This document shows positions 33,217 to 41,338 of a DNA stretch of 64,000 nucleotides, one piece after another. The notes below the pieces were generated by a model. It was not told the DNA's origin, ran no database searches, and saw only the letters and a list, made by a program, of their open reading frames with translations. The DNA is from a bacterium (GTDB lineage: Bacteria > Pseudomonadota > Alphaproteobacteria > Caulobacterales > Caulobacteraceae): the NCBI GenBank assembly GCA_030824495.1, contig JAVBXP010000026.1, positions 43,637-107,636 on the forward strand, given 5' to 3'. The position numbers and the translations under genes were made by a program. Within the stretch, counting starts at the first letter, position 1, and the number at the start of each line of letters is the position of its first letter.

Positions 33217-34101
33217 ATGTCAGAACCTTTGTTCAAGGGCGTCATGCCGGCGCTGGTGACTCCTTTCCGCGACGGCGCGGTGGACGAGCAGGCCCTTGTA
33301 GCCCTCGTCGAGCGCCAGATCGCGGGCGGCGTCCACGGCCTCGTGCCCGTCGGCACGACCGGTGAAACCGCGACGCTTTCCCATGACGAGCATCGCCGCG
33401 TCGTCGAGTTGACGGTGAAGACCTCTGCCGGTCGCGTGCCGGTGATCGCAGGCGCTGGCTCCAACGCCACCGACGAAGCCATCGAGTTGGTTCAGCACGC
33501 CAAGGCCGTTGGGGCCGATGCGGCCCTGGTGGTGACGCCCTATTACAATCGTCCCAGCCAGGAGGGCCTCTACGCCCACTATGCGGCGATCAACGAGGCC
33601 GTTCAGCTGCCGGTGCTGGTCTACAACGTGCCCTCGCGCACGGCGGTCGACATCTCCGACGACACCCTGGCTCGCCTGGCCAAGCTGCCCAACATCGTCG
33701 GGATCAAGGACGCCACCGGCGACATGACCCGCGCCACCGTTCAGCGCCTGAAGTGCGGCGACGAGTGGGTGATGCTGTCGGGCGACGATCTGACGGCCCT
33801 CGGCTACATGGCTCACGGCGGCCATGGCTGCATCTCGGTCAGCGCCAATGTCGCGCCGGACCTCTGCGCCACCTTCTACAACGCCATCATGAGCGATGAC
33901 TGGAAGACGGCGCTCTATTGGCAGGATCGCCTGTTCCGCCTGCACAAGTCGCTGTTCAGCGACGCCTCGCCGTCGCCGACCAAGTTCGCCCTGGCGCACC
34001 TCGGCGTCTGTCTGGAAGACGTGCGGCTGCCGATCGTGGCGGCCTCCGAGGCGTCGCGCGCCGCAGTGCTGGACGGCATGAGAGAAGCTGGCGTCATCTG
34101 A
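33217..34101 (+). CDS. dapA: 4-hydroxy-tetrahydrodipicolinate synthase
   Basis: DapA condenses pyruvate with aspartate semialdehyde in lysine and meso-diaminopimelate synthesis. The 294-residue product has [56 protein letters not shown], the Schiff-base lysine in [11 protein letters not shown], and a late [18 protein letters not shown]. The ATG at 33217 is used. Its TGA overlaps the smpB ATG by one base, so dapA, smpB and the next acetyltransferase gene form a coupled trio. Diaminopimelate use links it to the divergent transglycosylase only by theme. Confidence 0.96.
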   Translation: MSEPLFKGVMPALVTPFRDGAVDEQALVALVERQIAGGVHGLVPVGTTGETATLSHDEHRRVVELTVKTSAGRVPVIAGAGSNATDEAIELVQHAKAVGADAALVVTPYYNRPSQEGLYAHYAAINEAVQLPVLVYNVPSRTAVDISDDTLARLAKLPNIVGIKDATGDMTRATVQRLKCGDEWVMLSGDDLTALGYMAHGGHGCISVSANVAPDLCATFYNAIMSDDWKTALYWQDRLFRLHKSLFSDASPSPTKFALAHLGVCLEDVRLPIVAASEASRAAVLDGMREAGVI

Positions 34102-34556
34102 TGGCGGGCAAGCTGATCGCCGAAAACCGCCGTGCGCGGTTCGACTACTTCCTCGAAGACACCTTCGAGGCCGGCATCATGCTGACCGGATCCGAAGTGA
34201 AGTCGCTGCGGGTCGGTCGCGCGAACATCGCCGAATCCTATGCCTCGATCGAGGGCAACGAGGTGGTGTTGATCAATGCCGACATCCCGCCCTTCGCCCA
34301 GGCCAACCGCTTCAACCACGAGCCGCGCCGGCACCGGAAGCTGCTGCTGCACCGCAAGCAGCTCGACAAGCTGATCGGCGCAGTCCAGCGCGACGGCCGT
34401 ACCATCATCCCGACCAAGCTCTATTGGAACGAGAAGGGCCTGGCGAAGCTCGAGATCGCGCTCGCCAAGGGCAAGAAGCTGCACGACAAGCGCGAGGCGA
34501 CCGCCGACCGCGACTGGGCGCGCGACAAGGCCCGCTTACTCCGCGACAAGGGCTAG
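34101..34556 (+). CDS. smpB: SsrA (tmRNA)-binding protein
   Basis: SmpB binds tmRNA and brings it to stalled ribosomes for trans-translation. The 151-residue product has the usual length and motifs: [54 protein letters not shown], then [20 protein letters not shown] and the basic C-terminal tail [19 protein letters not shown]. Both ends overlap neighbours (TGATG with dapA, TAGTG with the acetyltransferase). Confidence 0.97.
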   Translation: MAGKLIAENRRARFDYFLEDTFEAGIMLTGSEVKSLRVGRANIAESYASIEGNEVVLINADIPPFAQANRFNHEPRRHRKLLLHRKQLDKLIGAVQRDGRTIIPTKLYWNEKGLAKLEIALAKGKKLHDKREATADRDWARDKARLLRDKG

Positions 34557-35299
34557 TGATCACCTCCGCTGACGTCGAGGCTATCGAGCGCGCCACGGCC
34601 GCCGCCGTCGCGCCGCGGGAAGTCGTTGAGATCGGCGACTGGCTGGTCACCCTGGACCCCGGCACGATCCGGCGTGCCAACAGCGCGGTTCCACTGCGGC
34701 ATGATCTGCCCTCGGATCAGGCGGTGTTCGATGAAATCGAGGCGGCCTATGCCGCGCGCGGCCTGAGCCCAGCCTTTCGGATCGCAGATGGGCCGGGCCT
34801 GGAAGATGTCCGCAATGAGCTTGCGCGTCGCGGCTACCGCTCGGAGCAACCGACCCTGGTGAAGACCGGCACGGCGCTGGGCATGATTGCGGGCGCACGG
34901 GGCGAGCCGGCTCACGTCGAGAGCGCGCCTGGTCCTGGCTGGGCGGCGGTGTTCACCAGTGAAGGTTTTGACCCCGCGGACGGCGCCAATCGCGTTGCGG
35001 CCCTGACCAGGTCGGCTGACGCCGTCTATGGCGGGATCAGCGAGGGCGAGCGCACCATCGCGGTGGGCGTGGCCGCCTTCGGCCATGGCTGGGCCAGCGT
35101 CCACGGCATGCGCACCGACAAGGCCAGGCGCGGGGAGGGGCTTGCCGGGCGTGTCCTGGCCGGCCTTGGAGCCGCCGCTCAAGCACGCGGGATCGAGAGG
35201 GTGTTCCTGCAGGTCGAGGAAGGCAACACCGGCGCCAGGTCGCTCTATCGCGGCGTCGGGTTCGAGCGCGCCTGGCGGTACCTGTACTGGAGCCGATAG
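34556..35299 (+). CDS. GNAT-family N-acetyltransferase
   Basis: The 247-residue product starts at a GTG that overlaps the smpB stop (TAGTG). The C-terminal half is a GNAT fold with the acetyl-CoA motif MRTDKARRGEGLAGRVLAGL, then VFLQVEEGNTGARSLYRGVG and FERAWRYLYW. The N-terminal half (ERATAAAVAPREVVEIGDWL, RRANSAVPL) matches a group of two-domain alphaproteobacterial acetyltransferases. The acceptor is unknown. Confidence 0.85.
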   Translation: MITSADVEAIERATAAAVAPREVVEIGDWLVTLDPGTIRRANSAVPLRHDLPSDQAVFDEIEAAYAARGLSPAFRIADGPGLEDVRNELARRGYRSEQPTLVKTGTALGMIAGARGEPAHVESAPGPGWAAVFTSEGFDPADGANRVAALTRSADAVYGGISEGERTIAVGVAAFGHGWASVHGMRTDKARRGEGLAGRVLAGLGAAAQARGIERVFLQVEEGNTGARSLYRGVGFERAWRYLYWSR

Positions 35300-35313
35300 C
35301 TCCCGAAACGGCG

Positions 35314-35961
35314 TCAGCTGTCGACCAATTCACGCGCCCGGCGGAACACCGCCTCGAACATCTCTGCGGTCAGTCGGCCGGTGTTCGTGTTGAGCCGGGA
35401 GCAGTGATAGCTGTTCAGCACGATATAGGGCCGAGCCTGGAACTCAGTCCCGTGGCCCGGAATGCCGGCCGAAGCCTTCAGGCCCAGCGCCTTCAGCACA
35501 TTGCGGCGGGCGACGTCGCCCAGGGTGACGATGACCTTGAGCCTTGGCAGGGCTTCCAGTCGCGCGGTCAGGAACGGCCGGCAGGTGTTCTCTTCGCTGG
35601 TCTCGGGCTTGTTGCCTGGCGGGGCGCAGCGCACGGCGTTGGTGACCATGCAATCGATCAGTTCCAGGCCGTCATCAACGCGGGCGTCGAACTTGCCGTT
35701 GGCGAAGCCGGTCTTGGTCAGGGTGTCGTAGAGCATCCATCCGGCGTGATCGCCGGTGAACGGGCGGCCGGTGCGGTTGGCGCCGGTGCGGCCGGGGGCC
35801 AGGCCGGCCACCAGCAGCCGTGCCTGCGGGTCACCGAACGACGGGGCCGGGCCATTCCACCAGTCGGGGTTTTGGGCTTGGTTCGTCTGGCGGTAGGCGA
35901 CGAGCCGGGGGCAGAGCGGGCAGTCGCGGGGCGGTTCTGCGCCCCATAGCTGGACAGACAT
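35314..35961 (-). CDS. Type-5 uracil-DNA glycosylase (UDGb)
   Basis: The 215-residue product is a family 5 uracil-DNA glycosylase, which removes uracil and some other deaminated bases from DNA. It has CPLCPRLV (iron-sulfur ligands), VAGLAPGRTGANRTGRPFTG (motif A), MVTNAVRCAPPGNKP with a further cysteine in ENTCRPFL, and NSYHCSRLNTNTGRLT (motif B). The four cysteines fit a 4Fe-4S cluster. Its ATG overlaps the stop of the NYN-domain gene by one base, so the two are coupled. Confidence 0.92.
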   Translation of the reverse strand: MSVQLWGAEPPRDCPLCPRLVAYRQTNQAQNPDWWNGPAPSFGDPQARLLVAGLAPGRTGANRTGRPFTGDHAGWMLYDTLTKTGFANGKFDARVDDGLELIDCMVTNAVRCAPPGNKPETSEENTCRPFLTARLEALPRLKVIVTLGDVARRNVLKALGLKASAGIPGHGTEFQARPYIVLNSYHCSRLNTNTGRLTAEMFEAVFRRARELVDS

Positions 35962-36566
35962 CAGGCCTCGGCGTCGGCGTCGTGATCGGCGTCGCTGTCG
36001 CGGGCGACCCGGCTTTCCTGGATGAAGCGCGGCAGGCGCGAGGGGCGGCCGATGATGTCGGCCAGATCGGCCAGGTCCACGAAGCTGTCGGCCTGACGGC
36101 GCAGATCATCCGACGCCATCGGGGGTTGTGATTTCACGGTGGAGACCACGGTCACCCGTGCGCCGCGACGTTGCACGGCCTCGACCAGCACCCGGAAGTC
36201 GCCGTCGCCAGAGAACAGCACCAGATGGTCGGCGTGGGCCGCCATCTCCAGCATGTCGACCGCGATCTCGACATCCATATCGCCGCGCCAGCGCTTGCGC
36301 CCCTGGGCGTCGGTGTATTCGCGGGCGGGCTTGGTCACCAACCGGAAGCCATTGTAATCCAACCAGTCCACCAGCGGACGGATCGGCGAATATTCCTGAT
36401 CCTCGACCAGGGCGGTGTAGTAATAGGCCCGCACCAGCACCCCGCGCTTGCGGAACTCTTCCAGCAGCTTGCGATAGTCTATATCGAAGCCCAGACCCTT
36501 GGCGGCCGAATACAGGTTCGCCCCGTCGATGAAGAGCGCGAGCCTGTCGGTGGGGTAGAAGGTCAT
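35961..36566 (-). CDS. NYN-domain (LabA-like) putative RNase
   Basis: The 201-residue product is a LabA/DUF88-type NYN protein, a PIN-like nuclease fold. Acidic active-site motifs are LALFIDGANLYSAAKGLGFD near the start, DMDVEIAVDMLEMA in the middle and LVLFSGDGDFRVLVEAVQ later, and a C-terminal acidic tail (DSDADHDADAEA) follows. Members are thought to act on RNA. The ATG at 36566 gives MTFYPTDRLALF; upstream in-frame sequence overlaps folK and is not used. It is translationally coupled to the UDG gene and diverges from folK. Confidence 0.88.
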   Translation of the reverse strand: MTFYPTDRLALFIDGANLYSAAKGLGFDIDYRKLLEEFRKRGVLVRAYYYTALVEDQEYSPIRPLVDWLDYNGFRLVTKPAREYTDAQGRKRWRGDMDVEIAVDMLEMAAHADHLVLFSGDGDFRVLVEAVQRRGARVTVVSTVKSQPPMASDDLRRQADSFVDLADLADIIGRPSRLPRFIQESRVARDSDADHDADAEA

Positions 36567-36599
36567 GGGTGCGAAGATCCTGGAAATAGGGCGTTGGGC

Positions 36600-37112
36600 A
36601 TGAATACGGACGAGGCGGTCATCGTCGCCCTTGGCGGCAATATGGCCGGCGACTTTGGTTCGTCCGAAGCCCTTCTGGAGGCGGCGCTCGCTGGTCTCGC
36701 GGAGGCGGGATTGCCCATTCTTTTGAGGTCGTCCTGGTGGCGCTCCGCCGCCTGGCCCGACCCGAATGCTCAGGAGTATCGCAACGGCGTTGTGCTTGTC
36801 GAGGCTCAGCTTTCGCCGCAAGACCTAATCCAAACATTGTTCACGATCGAGGCGCGGTTCGGGCGGGCGAGGGGCGAACGCAACGCATCGCGGACGCTCG
36901 ACCTTGACCTGATCGCCTATGGCCGCGTGGTGTCGGACGACCCGGCCCTGACCCTGCCGCATCCGCGCGCCCATGAGCGGCTGTTTGTGATGGGACCCCT
37001 GGCTGAGATCACCCCTAGGTGGCGCCATCCGGTCCTGGGGAGCACCGCGCAAGAGCTGGCTGACACCGCAATCGTCGGGCGCGACGCCACGCCGGTGGGT
37101 GCGTCAAATTAG
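36600..37112 (+). CDS. folK: 2-amino-4-hydroxy-6-hydroxymethyldihydropteridine pyrophosphokinase
   Basis: FolK transfers pyrophosphate from ATP to the pterin in folate synthesis. The 170-residue product shows IVALGGNMAGDFGSSEALLE, SSWWRSAAWPDPNAQEYRNGVVL (read in pieces), LFTIEARFGRARGERNA with the signature RTLDLDLIAYG, and LPHPRAHERLFVMGPLAEI. Length and motifs are normal. It stands between the NYN gene (divergent) and the HAD gene (same strand, 71 bases). Confidence 0.93.
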   Translation: MNTDEAVIVALGGNMAGDFGSSEALLEAALAGLAEAGLPILLRSSWWRSAAWPDPNAQEYRNGVVLVEAQLSPQDLIQTLFTIEARFGRARGERNASRTLDLDLIAYGRVVSDDPALTLPHPRAHERLFVMGPLAEITPRWRHPVLGSTAQELADTAIVGRDATPVGASN

Positions 37113-37183
37113 GCGAGCTGCGTTGACTGCATGGCCGCGCGGGTATAGCCCCCGCGCCCCATCATCGGTGCAGGTTTCCCTCC

Positions 37184-37822
37184 GTGGGCTATCGCCTCCT
37201 GATCTTCGATTTCGACGGCACCCTGGCCGACAGCGCGCTCTGGTTTGGGCGCGTCCTCAACGGCGTGGCCAAGCGATATGGCTTCCGGCAGATCGACGTG
37301 GCCGAGATGGCCGAGCTGCGCGGTCAGCCGAACCGCGAGATTATCCGGCGCCTGGGCGTGCCCGCGTGGAAGATGCCGTTCATCGCCGCTCACTTCCGCC
37401 AGTTGGCCGCCGAGGCCGCGCCGGAGCTCAAGCTCTTCCCTGAGGTCGAGGTCATGCTGCGCCGCCTGGCGTTGGGCGGGGTGAAGATCGCGGTGGTCAG
37501 TTCGAACTCGGAAGCCACGGTGCGCGCGGTGCTCGGCGCCGAACTGGCCGGGCTGATTTCGTACTATGGCTGCGGCGCGTCGGTGTTCGGAAAGGCGCCG
37601 AAGTTCCGGGCCGTGATCCGCAAGGCCGGCGTGGAGGAGGCCGACGTGCTCTGCGTCGGCGACGAAGTGCGGGATATCGAGGCCGCCCGGAAGGCGCACT
37701 TGGCTACTGGCGCGGTCACTTGGGGCTACGCTACGCCGGAGATCCTGCGCGCCCAACGGCCCAGCGCGGTGTTCGAAACCCCGCGTGACATCCTGCATGA
37801 GGCGGGGCTCTGCGGCATCTGA
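37184..37822 (+). CDS. HAD-superfamily hydrolase, phosphoglycolate phosphatase-like
   Basis: The 212-residue product has the HAD motifs in order: the nucleophile Asp in LLIFDFDGTLADS, the Ser in IAVVSSNSEATVR, Lys in FGKAPKFRAVIRKAG and the acidic VLCVGDEVRDIEAARKA. A helical cap domain lies between residues 15 and 85. Length and order resemble Gph-type phosphatases, but the substrate cannot be told. It starts with GTG and a weak ribosome site. Confidence 0.87.
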   Translation: MGYRLLIFDFDGTLADSALWFGRVLNGVAKRYGFRQIDVAEMAELRGQPNREIIRRLGVPAWKMPFIAAHFRQLAAEAAPELKLFPEVEVMLRRLALGGVKIAVVSSNSEATVRAVLGAELAGLISYYGCGASVFGKAPKFRAVIRKAGVEEADVLCVGDEVRDIEAARKAHLATGAVTWGYATPEILRAQRPSAVFETPRDILHEAGLCGI

Positions 37823-37906
37823 ACGCCGAAAACCCCGCGTTGCGGCGTTGCACAATGAGCGCAAAGCCTCTATTTTGTTCGGTTCTACCGCCCCTCTGAG
37901 GATTCC

Positions 37907-38266
37907 ATGGCCCGCGTCACCGTCGAAGATTGCGTCGAGAAGGTCCCCAACCGCTTCAGCCTCGTGCTGCTGGCGGCCCATCGCGCCCGCGCCATTTCCG
38001 CCGGCGCTCCGCTCCTGGTCGATCGCGACAACGACAAGAACCCCGTCGTCTCGCTGCGTGAAATCGCCGACGACGTGGTGGACGCCGACGAGCTGCGGGA
38101 GAACCTGATCGGGACCCTGCAACGCGTTGACGAACGCTCGGAAGCCGAGGAAGAGGCCGAAACCCTCGCCCTGCTGGCCGATCCGACCCACATGCAGATG
38201 AGTGAGCTGGAACTGGTTCGCGCCCTGCAAAGCGACCGCGACGGTGGCCAGGAGGAGCGGTACTGA
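37907..38266 (+). CDS. rpoZ: RNA polymerase omega subunit
   Basis: The 119-residue product begins [28 protein letters not shown], the omega signature read here in parts, and continues with [22 protein letters not shown] and an acidic alphaproteobacterial C-terminal extension. Omega helps assemble and stabilise the polymerase and is part of the ppGpp site in many proteobacteria. It lies 89 bases upstream of spoT, a conserved neighbour pair. Confidence 0.96.
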   Translation: MARVTVEDCVEKVPNRFSLVLLAAHRARAISAGAPLLVDRDNDKNPVVSLREIADDVVDADELRENLIGTLQRVDERSEAEEEAETLALLADPTHMQMSELELVRALQSDRDGGQEERY

Positions 38267-38355
38267 GCCTAGAAGGCCCAGAACCTCTCACCTTAACGGC
38301 GGCGACCCAACCCCCCGCCGAAAAAACGGACGCGCCGGTCGTCAAGCGTCCGAAG

Positions 38356-40524
38356 ATGCTTCGTCAGTACGAGCTGATCGAAAAGGTCCGCTCGTACGAC
38401 CCCACCGCCGACGAAGCGATCCTGAACCGCGCCTATGTCTACGCCATGCGTATGCACGGCAGTCAGAAGCGCGCTTCGGGCGACCCCTATTTCGCGCACC
38501 CCATCGAGGTGGCGGGCATCCTGACCGACTATCGGTTGGACACCGCCACCATCGTCACGGCTCTGCTGCATGACGTGATCGAGGATACGCCGGTCACGCC
38601 GGAGGACATCCGCGGCCTGTTCGGCGCCGAGATCACCGAGCTGGTCGAGGGCGTGACCAAGCTCACCAAGCTCGAGCTCAACAGCGAACACACCAAGCAG
38701 GCCGAGAACCTTCGCAAGTTCATCCTGGCCATCTCCAAGGACGTGCGCGTCCTGATGGTCAAGCTGGCCGACCGTCTGCACAACATGCGGACGCTCCACT
38801 ACATCAAGAGCCCCGCCAAGCGGGAGCGGATCGCCCGCGAAACCCTCGACATCTATGCGCCGCTGGCGCGGTCCATCGGCTGTCATCGGATCTGTTCGGA
38901 GCTCGAGGAGCTTGCCTTCGAGCATCTGAATCCGGTGGCGCGCGATGCGATTGGTCGCCGATTGGAAGCCCTGCGCGTCGAGCAGGGCGGGGCGGTGGCC
39001 GTGGTGTCCGGCGAAATCGCTAGTCGGTTGGAGGCGGCCGGCCTTTCGGCCCGCGTCTTCGGGCGTGAAAAGAACCCCTATTCGATCTGGCGCAAGCTGC
39101 AGCGCAAATCGATCGGCTTCTCCCAGTTGTCCGACATCTTCGCGTTCCGGGTGATCGTCGATACCGAGGCCGACTGCTACCAGGCCCTCGGCGTCATCCA
39201 CCGCGCGTGGCCCAGCGTGCCGGAGCGGTTCAAGGACTACATCTCGACCCCGAAGCGGAACAACTACCGCTCGATCCACACCACCGTGGTCGGGCCGCGC
39301 GGCATGCGGATCGAGATGCAGATCCGCACCGAGACCATGGACCGGATCGCCGAGGACGGGGTCGCCGCCCACTGGCGCTACAAGGACAAGTCCTACGGCT
39401 TCGACGCCGAGGCCCAGGCCGCCGAGGGCGGCCGCGATCCGCTGGTCAATCTGCGCCACCTCGTCCAGGTGCTGGAGCACGGCGGGGATGTCGAGGAACT
39501 GGTCGAACACGCCAAGCTCGAGATGTATCTCGACCAGGTGTTCGTCTTTACGCCCAAGGGCAAGCTGGTCAGCCTGCCGCGCGGCGGCATGCCGCTGGAC
39601 TTCGCATATGCGGTTCACACCGATGTCGGGGACACCTGCATCGGTGTAAAAATCAACGGCGAACTCAAGCCCTTACGGACGGCTCTTCAGAACGGCGACG
39701 TGGTCGAGGTCATCCGTGGGACCAAGCCGGTCGTGCCGCCCGACTGGCGCTCGCTGACCGTGACGGGCCGGGCGCGTTCGGCTATCCGCCGCCACATCCG
39801 CCAGACGGAGAAGGAAGAGTTCCTTCGGCTCGGCCGCGCCACGGTCGATCAGACCTTCGAGCGAGCCGGCAAGGCGCGCAAAGACGTCCTGCTGAAGCCC
39901 TCCCTGGAGCGCTTCGCGGTCGCCACGGAGGACGACCTCTTCGAGGCGGTTGGCCGAGGACGGATCTCGCCCACCCAGGTGCTCGATGTAATTTTCCCCG
40001 GCCTCAACGCAGCCGACCGCGATGCGGCCACCGCCACGCGCCGGATCGAGGGCGGCAAGGGCGCCAGGCTCTATGTGCGCGGCGGTGGGCTGACGCCTGG
40101 CGTCTCGCTGAACTTCGGGACGTGCTGCACGCCGGTCCCCGGTGACCGCATCGTCGGGATTCTTGAGCCCGATGGCACGGGCCTGACCATCCACACCATC
40201 GACTGCGCCACCTTGGCCGACTTCGAGGATCGCGAGGAACTCTGGCGCGACCTGCAGTGGACGCCCGAGGCCGAGCGCAACACCGTCACCCTGTCGAAAC
40301 TGAGCGCCACCATCAAGAACGCGCCTGGCGTGCTGGGGCAGGCCTGCACGGTGATCGGCGAGGCGGGCGGCAACATCGTCAACCTGCGTATGCACCGCCG
40401 CCAGTCGGACTTCTTCGACGTGGATTTCGACGTCGAGGTGAAGGACGCCAAGCACCTCACCCATATCGCCGCCGCCCTGCGCGCCAATCCCAGCATCGAG
40501 ACGGTCGACCGCGCCAAAGGGTAG
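38356..40524 (+). CDS. spoT: Bifunctional (p)ppGpp synthetase/hydrolase
   Basis: The 722-residue Rel/SpoT enzyme makes and degrades (p)ppGpp. The hydrolase domain is intact (HGSQKRASGDPYFAHPIEVA, then TALLHDVIEDT). The synthetase domain has RKLQRKSIGFSQLSDIFAFR, FKDYISTPKRNNYRSIHT and EMQIRTETMDRIAEDGVAAH. A TGS domain (VFTPKGKLVSLPRGGMPLDF), a zinc-finger-like region with CCTPVPGD, and a C-terminal ACT domain (NAPGVLGQACTVIGEAGGN) follow. It is the usual single Rel protein of alphaproteobacteria. No earlier start codon is available in frame after rpoZ. Confidence 0.96.
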   Translation: MLRQYELIEKVRSYDPTADEAILNRAYVYAMRMHGSQKRASGDPYFAHPIEVAGILTDYRLDTATIVTALLHDVIEDTPVTPEDIRGLFGAEITELVEGVTKLTKLELNSEHTKQAENLRKFILAISKDVRVLMVKLADRLHNMRTLHYIKSPAKRERIARETLDIYAPLARSIGCHRICSELEELAFEHLNPVARDAIGRRLEALRVEQGGAVAVVSGEIASRLEAAGLSARVFGREKNPYSIWRKLQRKSIGFSQLSDIFAFRVIVDTEADCYQALGVIHRAWPSVPERFKDYISTPKRNNYRSIHTTVVGPRGMRIEMQIRTETMDRIAEDGVAAHWRYKDKSYGFDAEAQAAEGGRDPLVNLRHLVQVLEHGGDVEELVEHAKLEMYLDQVFVFTPKGKLVSLPRGGMPLDFAYAVHTDVGDTCIGVKINGELKPLRTALQNGDVVEVIRGTKPVVPPDWRSLTVTGRARSAIRRHIRQTEKEEFLRLGRATVDQTFERAGKARKDVLLKPSLERFAVATEDDLFEAVGRGRISPTQVLDVIFPGLNAADRDAATATRRIEGGKGARLYVRGGGLTPGVSLNFGTCCTPVPGDRIVGILEPDGTGLTIHTIDCATLADFEDREELWRDLQWTPEAERNTVTLSKLSATIKNAPGVLGQACTVIGEAGGNIVNLRMHRRQSDFFDVDFDVEVKDAKHLTHIAAALRANPSIETVDRAKG

Positions 40525-40568
40525 CGGGCGCGCTCGGCGCCCGCCGTGAACTTGGCGACCAGTCTGGG

Positions 40569-41006
40569 CTAATGAATTGACTGCGAGTGCTCTCCGCCGG
40601 GCCGCACAATGCCGCCCAAGGCCTCGCCGGCGCGGGCCGTTTGGCCAATCGAGGCTAGGTCTGCGAGCGAGACGATGCCGATCAGGCGCTTCTCGCGGTT
40701 AAGCACCGGCAGGCGGCGGACCTGGATGTCGCCCATATTGCGCAGCACCGCGTCGCTTTCCTCGTCATCGAAGCAATAGCGAACCTCGCGGCTCATGACT
40801 TCGCTGACCTTGGTGTCGGGACCCTTGCCCTGGGCGACCGCCCGCACGCAGATGTCGCGGTCGGTGATCATGCCCACCAGCCGATCGCCGTCGCTGACTG
40901 GCAGCACCCCGGCGTCGAGTTCCGCCATGAGCTGCGCGGCGTCGCGCAGGGTTTCGTTCGGATTGGCCATCCTGACGTCGCGCGTCATGCAATCGCTTAC
41001 TCTCAT
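40569..41006 (-). CDS. CBS-domain pair protein
   Basis: The 145-residue product is two CBS domains and little else: MRVSDCMTRDVRMANPNETL, AELDAGVLPVSDGDRLVGM, ITDRDICVRAVAQGKG, then VMSREVRYCFDDEESDAVLR and RRLPVLNREKRLIGIVSLAD. Such proteins bind adenine nucleotides and often belong to stress regulons. GGAG eight bases before the ATG at 41006 sets the start. A GGAAC-N17-CGTT promoter about 55 bases upstream ties it to the EcfG regulon. Confidence 0.9.
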   Translation of the reverse strand: MRVSDCMTRDVRMANPNETLRDAAQLMAELDAGVLPVSDGDRLVGMITDRDICVRAVAQGKGPDTKVSEVMSREVRYCFDDEESDAVLRNMGDIQVRRLPVLNREKRLIGIVSLADLASIGQTARAGEALGGIVRPGGEHSQSIH

Positions 41007-41338
41007 GGCGAAGACTCCTATCGAGAAAGGGGCGGCCGACGTGGCCGGCATGCAGGCGAAACGAGTGCAGGAAAGGTCGCGTTCCGACCTTTCTTTAGAT
41101 TTCAGCGGTGGGAATCTGGAACCCAGACACAGCGAAGCCCGACGGTCTCACCAGGATTGTGGGAGGCTCCGCCGGGCTTCTTGTCCGATCATTTTCCATT
41201 TCTGGCTCTTGATCGGGCGTGATCTCCGATTTTCACTCATCGATCAGTGAATAAACGAAAAGTCCGTTGGCGCGGTTCCTGTCGTTCCCAAAAAAACTGT
41301 GGCCTGACAGCAGATAGAATCTCGCTTCACATGTGGCC
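41007..41338. other. Divergent intergenic region with an EcfG promoter and a large stem-loop
   Basis: This 332-base gap holds the EcfG-type promoter at 41060-41085 (minus strand) and an inverted repeat GAAGCCCG/CGGGCTTC at 41134-41141 and 41173-41180. The stretch from about 41185 to 41300 is clearly AT-richer than its surroundings and probably contains the promoter for the gene at 41339. No coding frame is convincing. Confidence 0.5.
41060..41085 (-). promoter_or_regulatory. EcfG-type promoter for the CBS-domain gene
   Basis: On the minus strand GGAAC (41085-41081), seventeen bases and CGTT (41063-41060) match the general-stress consensus, which tolerates 16 or 17 bases. The predicted transcript would have a leader of roughly 45 bases. 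Confidence 0.7.

Noticed and set aside
41118..41122. GGAAC on the plus strand before the D-aminoacylase-like gene
   Set aside because: No CGTT is found 16 or 17 bases later, so it is not an EcfG-type promoter.
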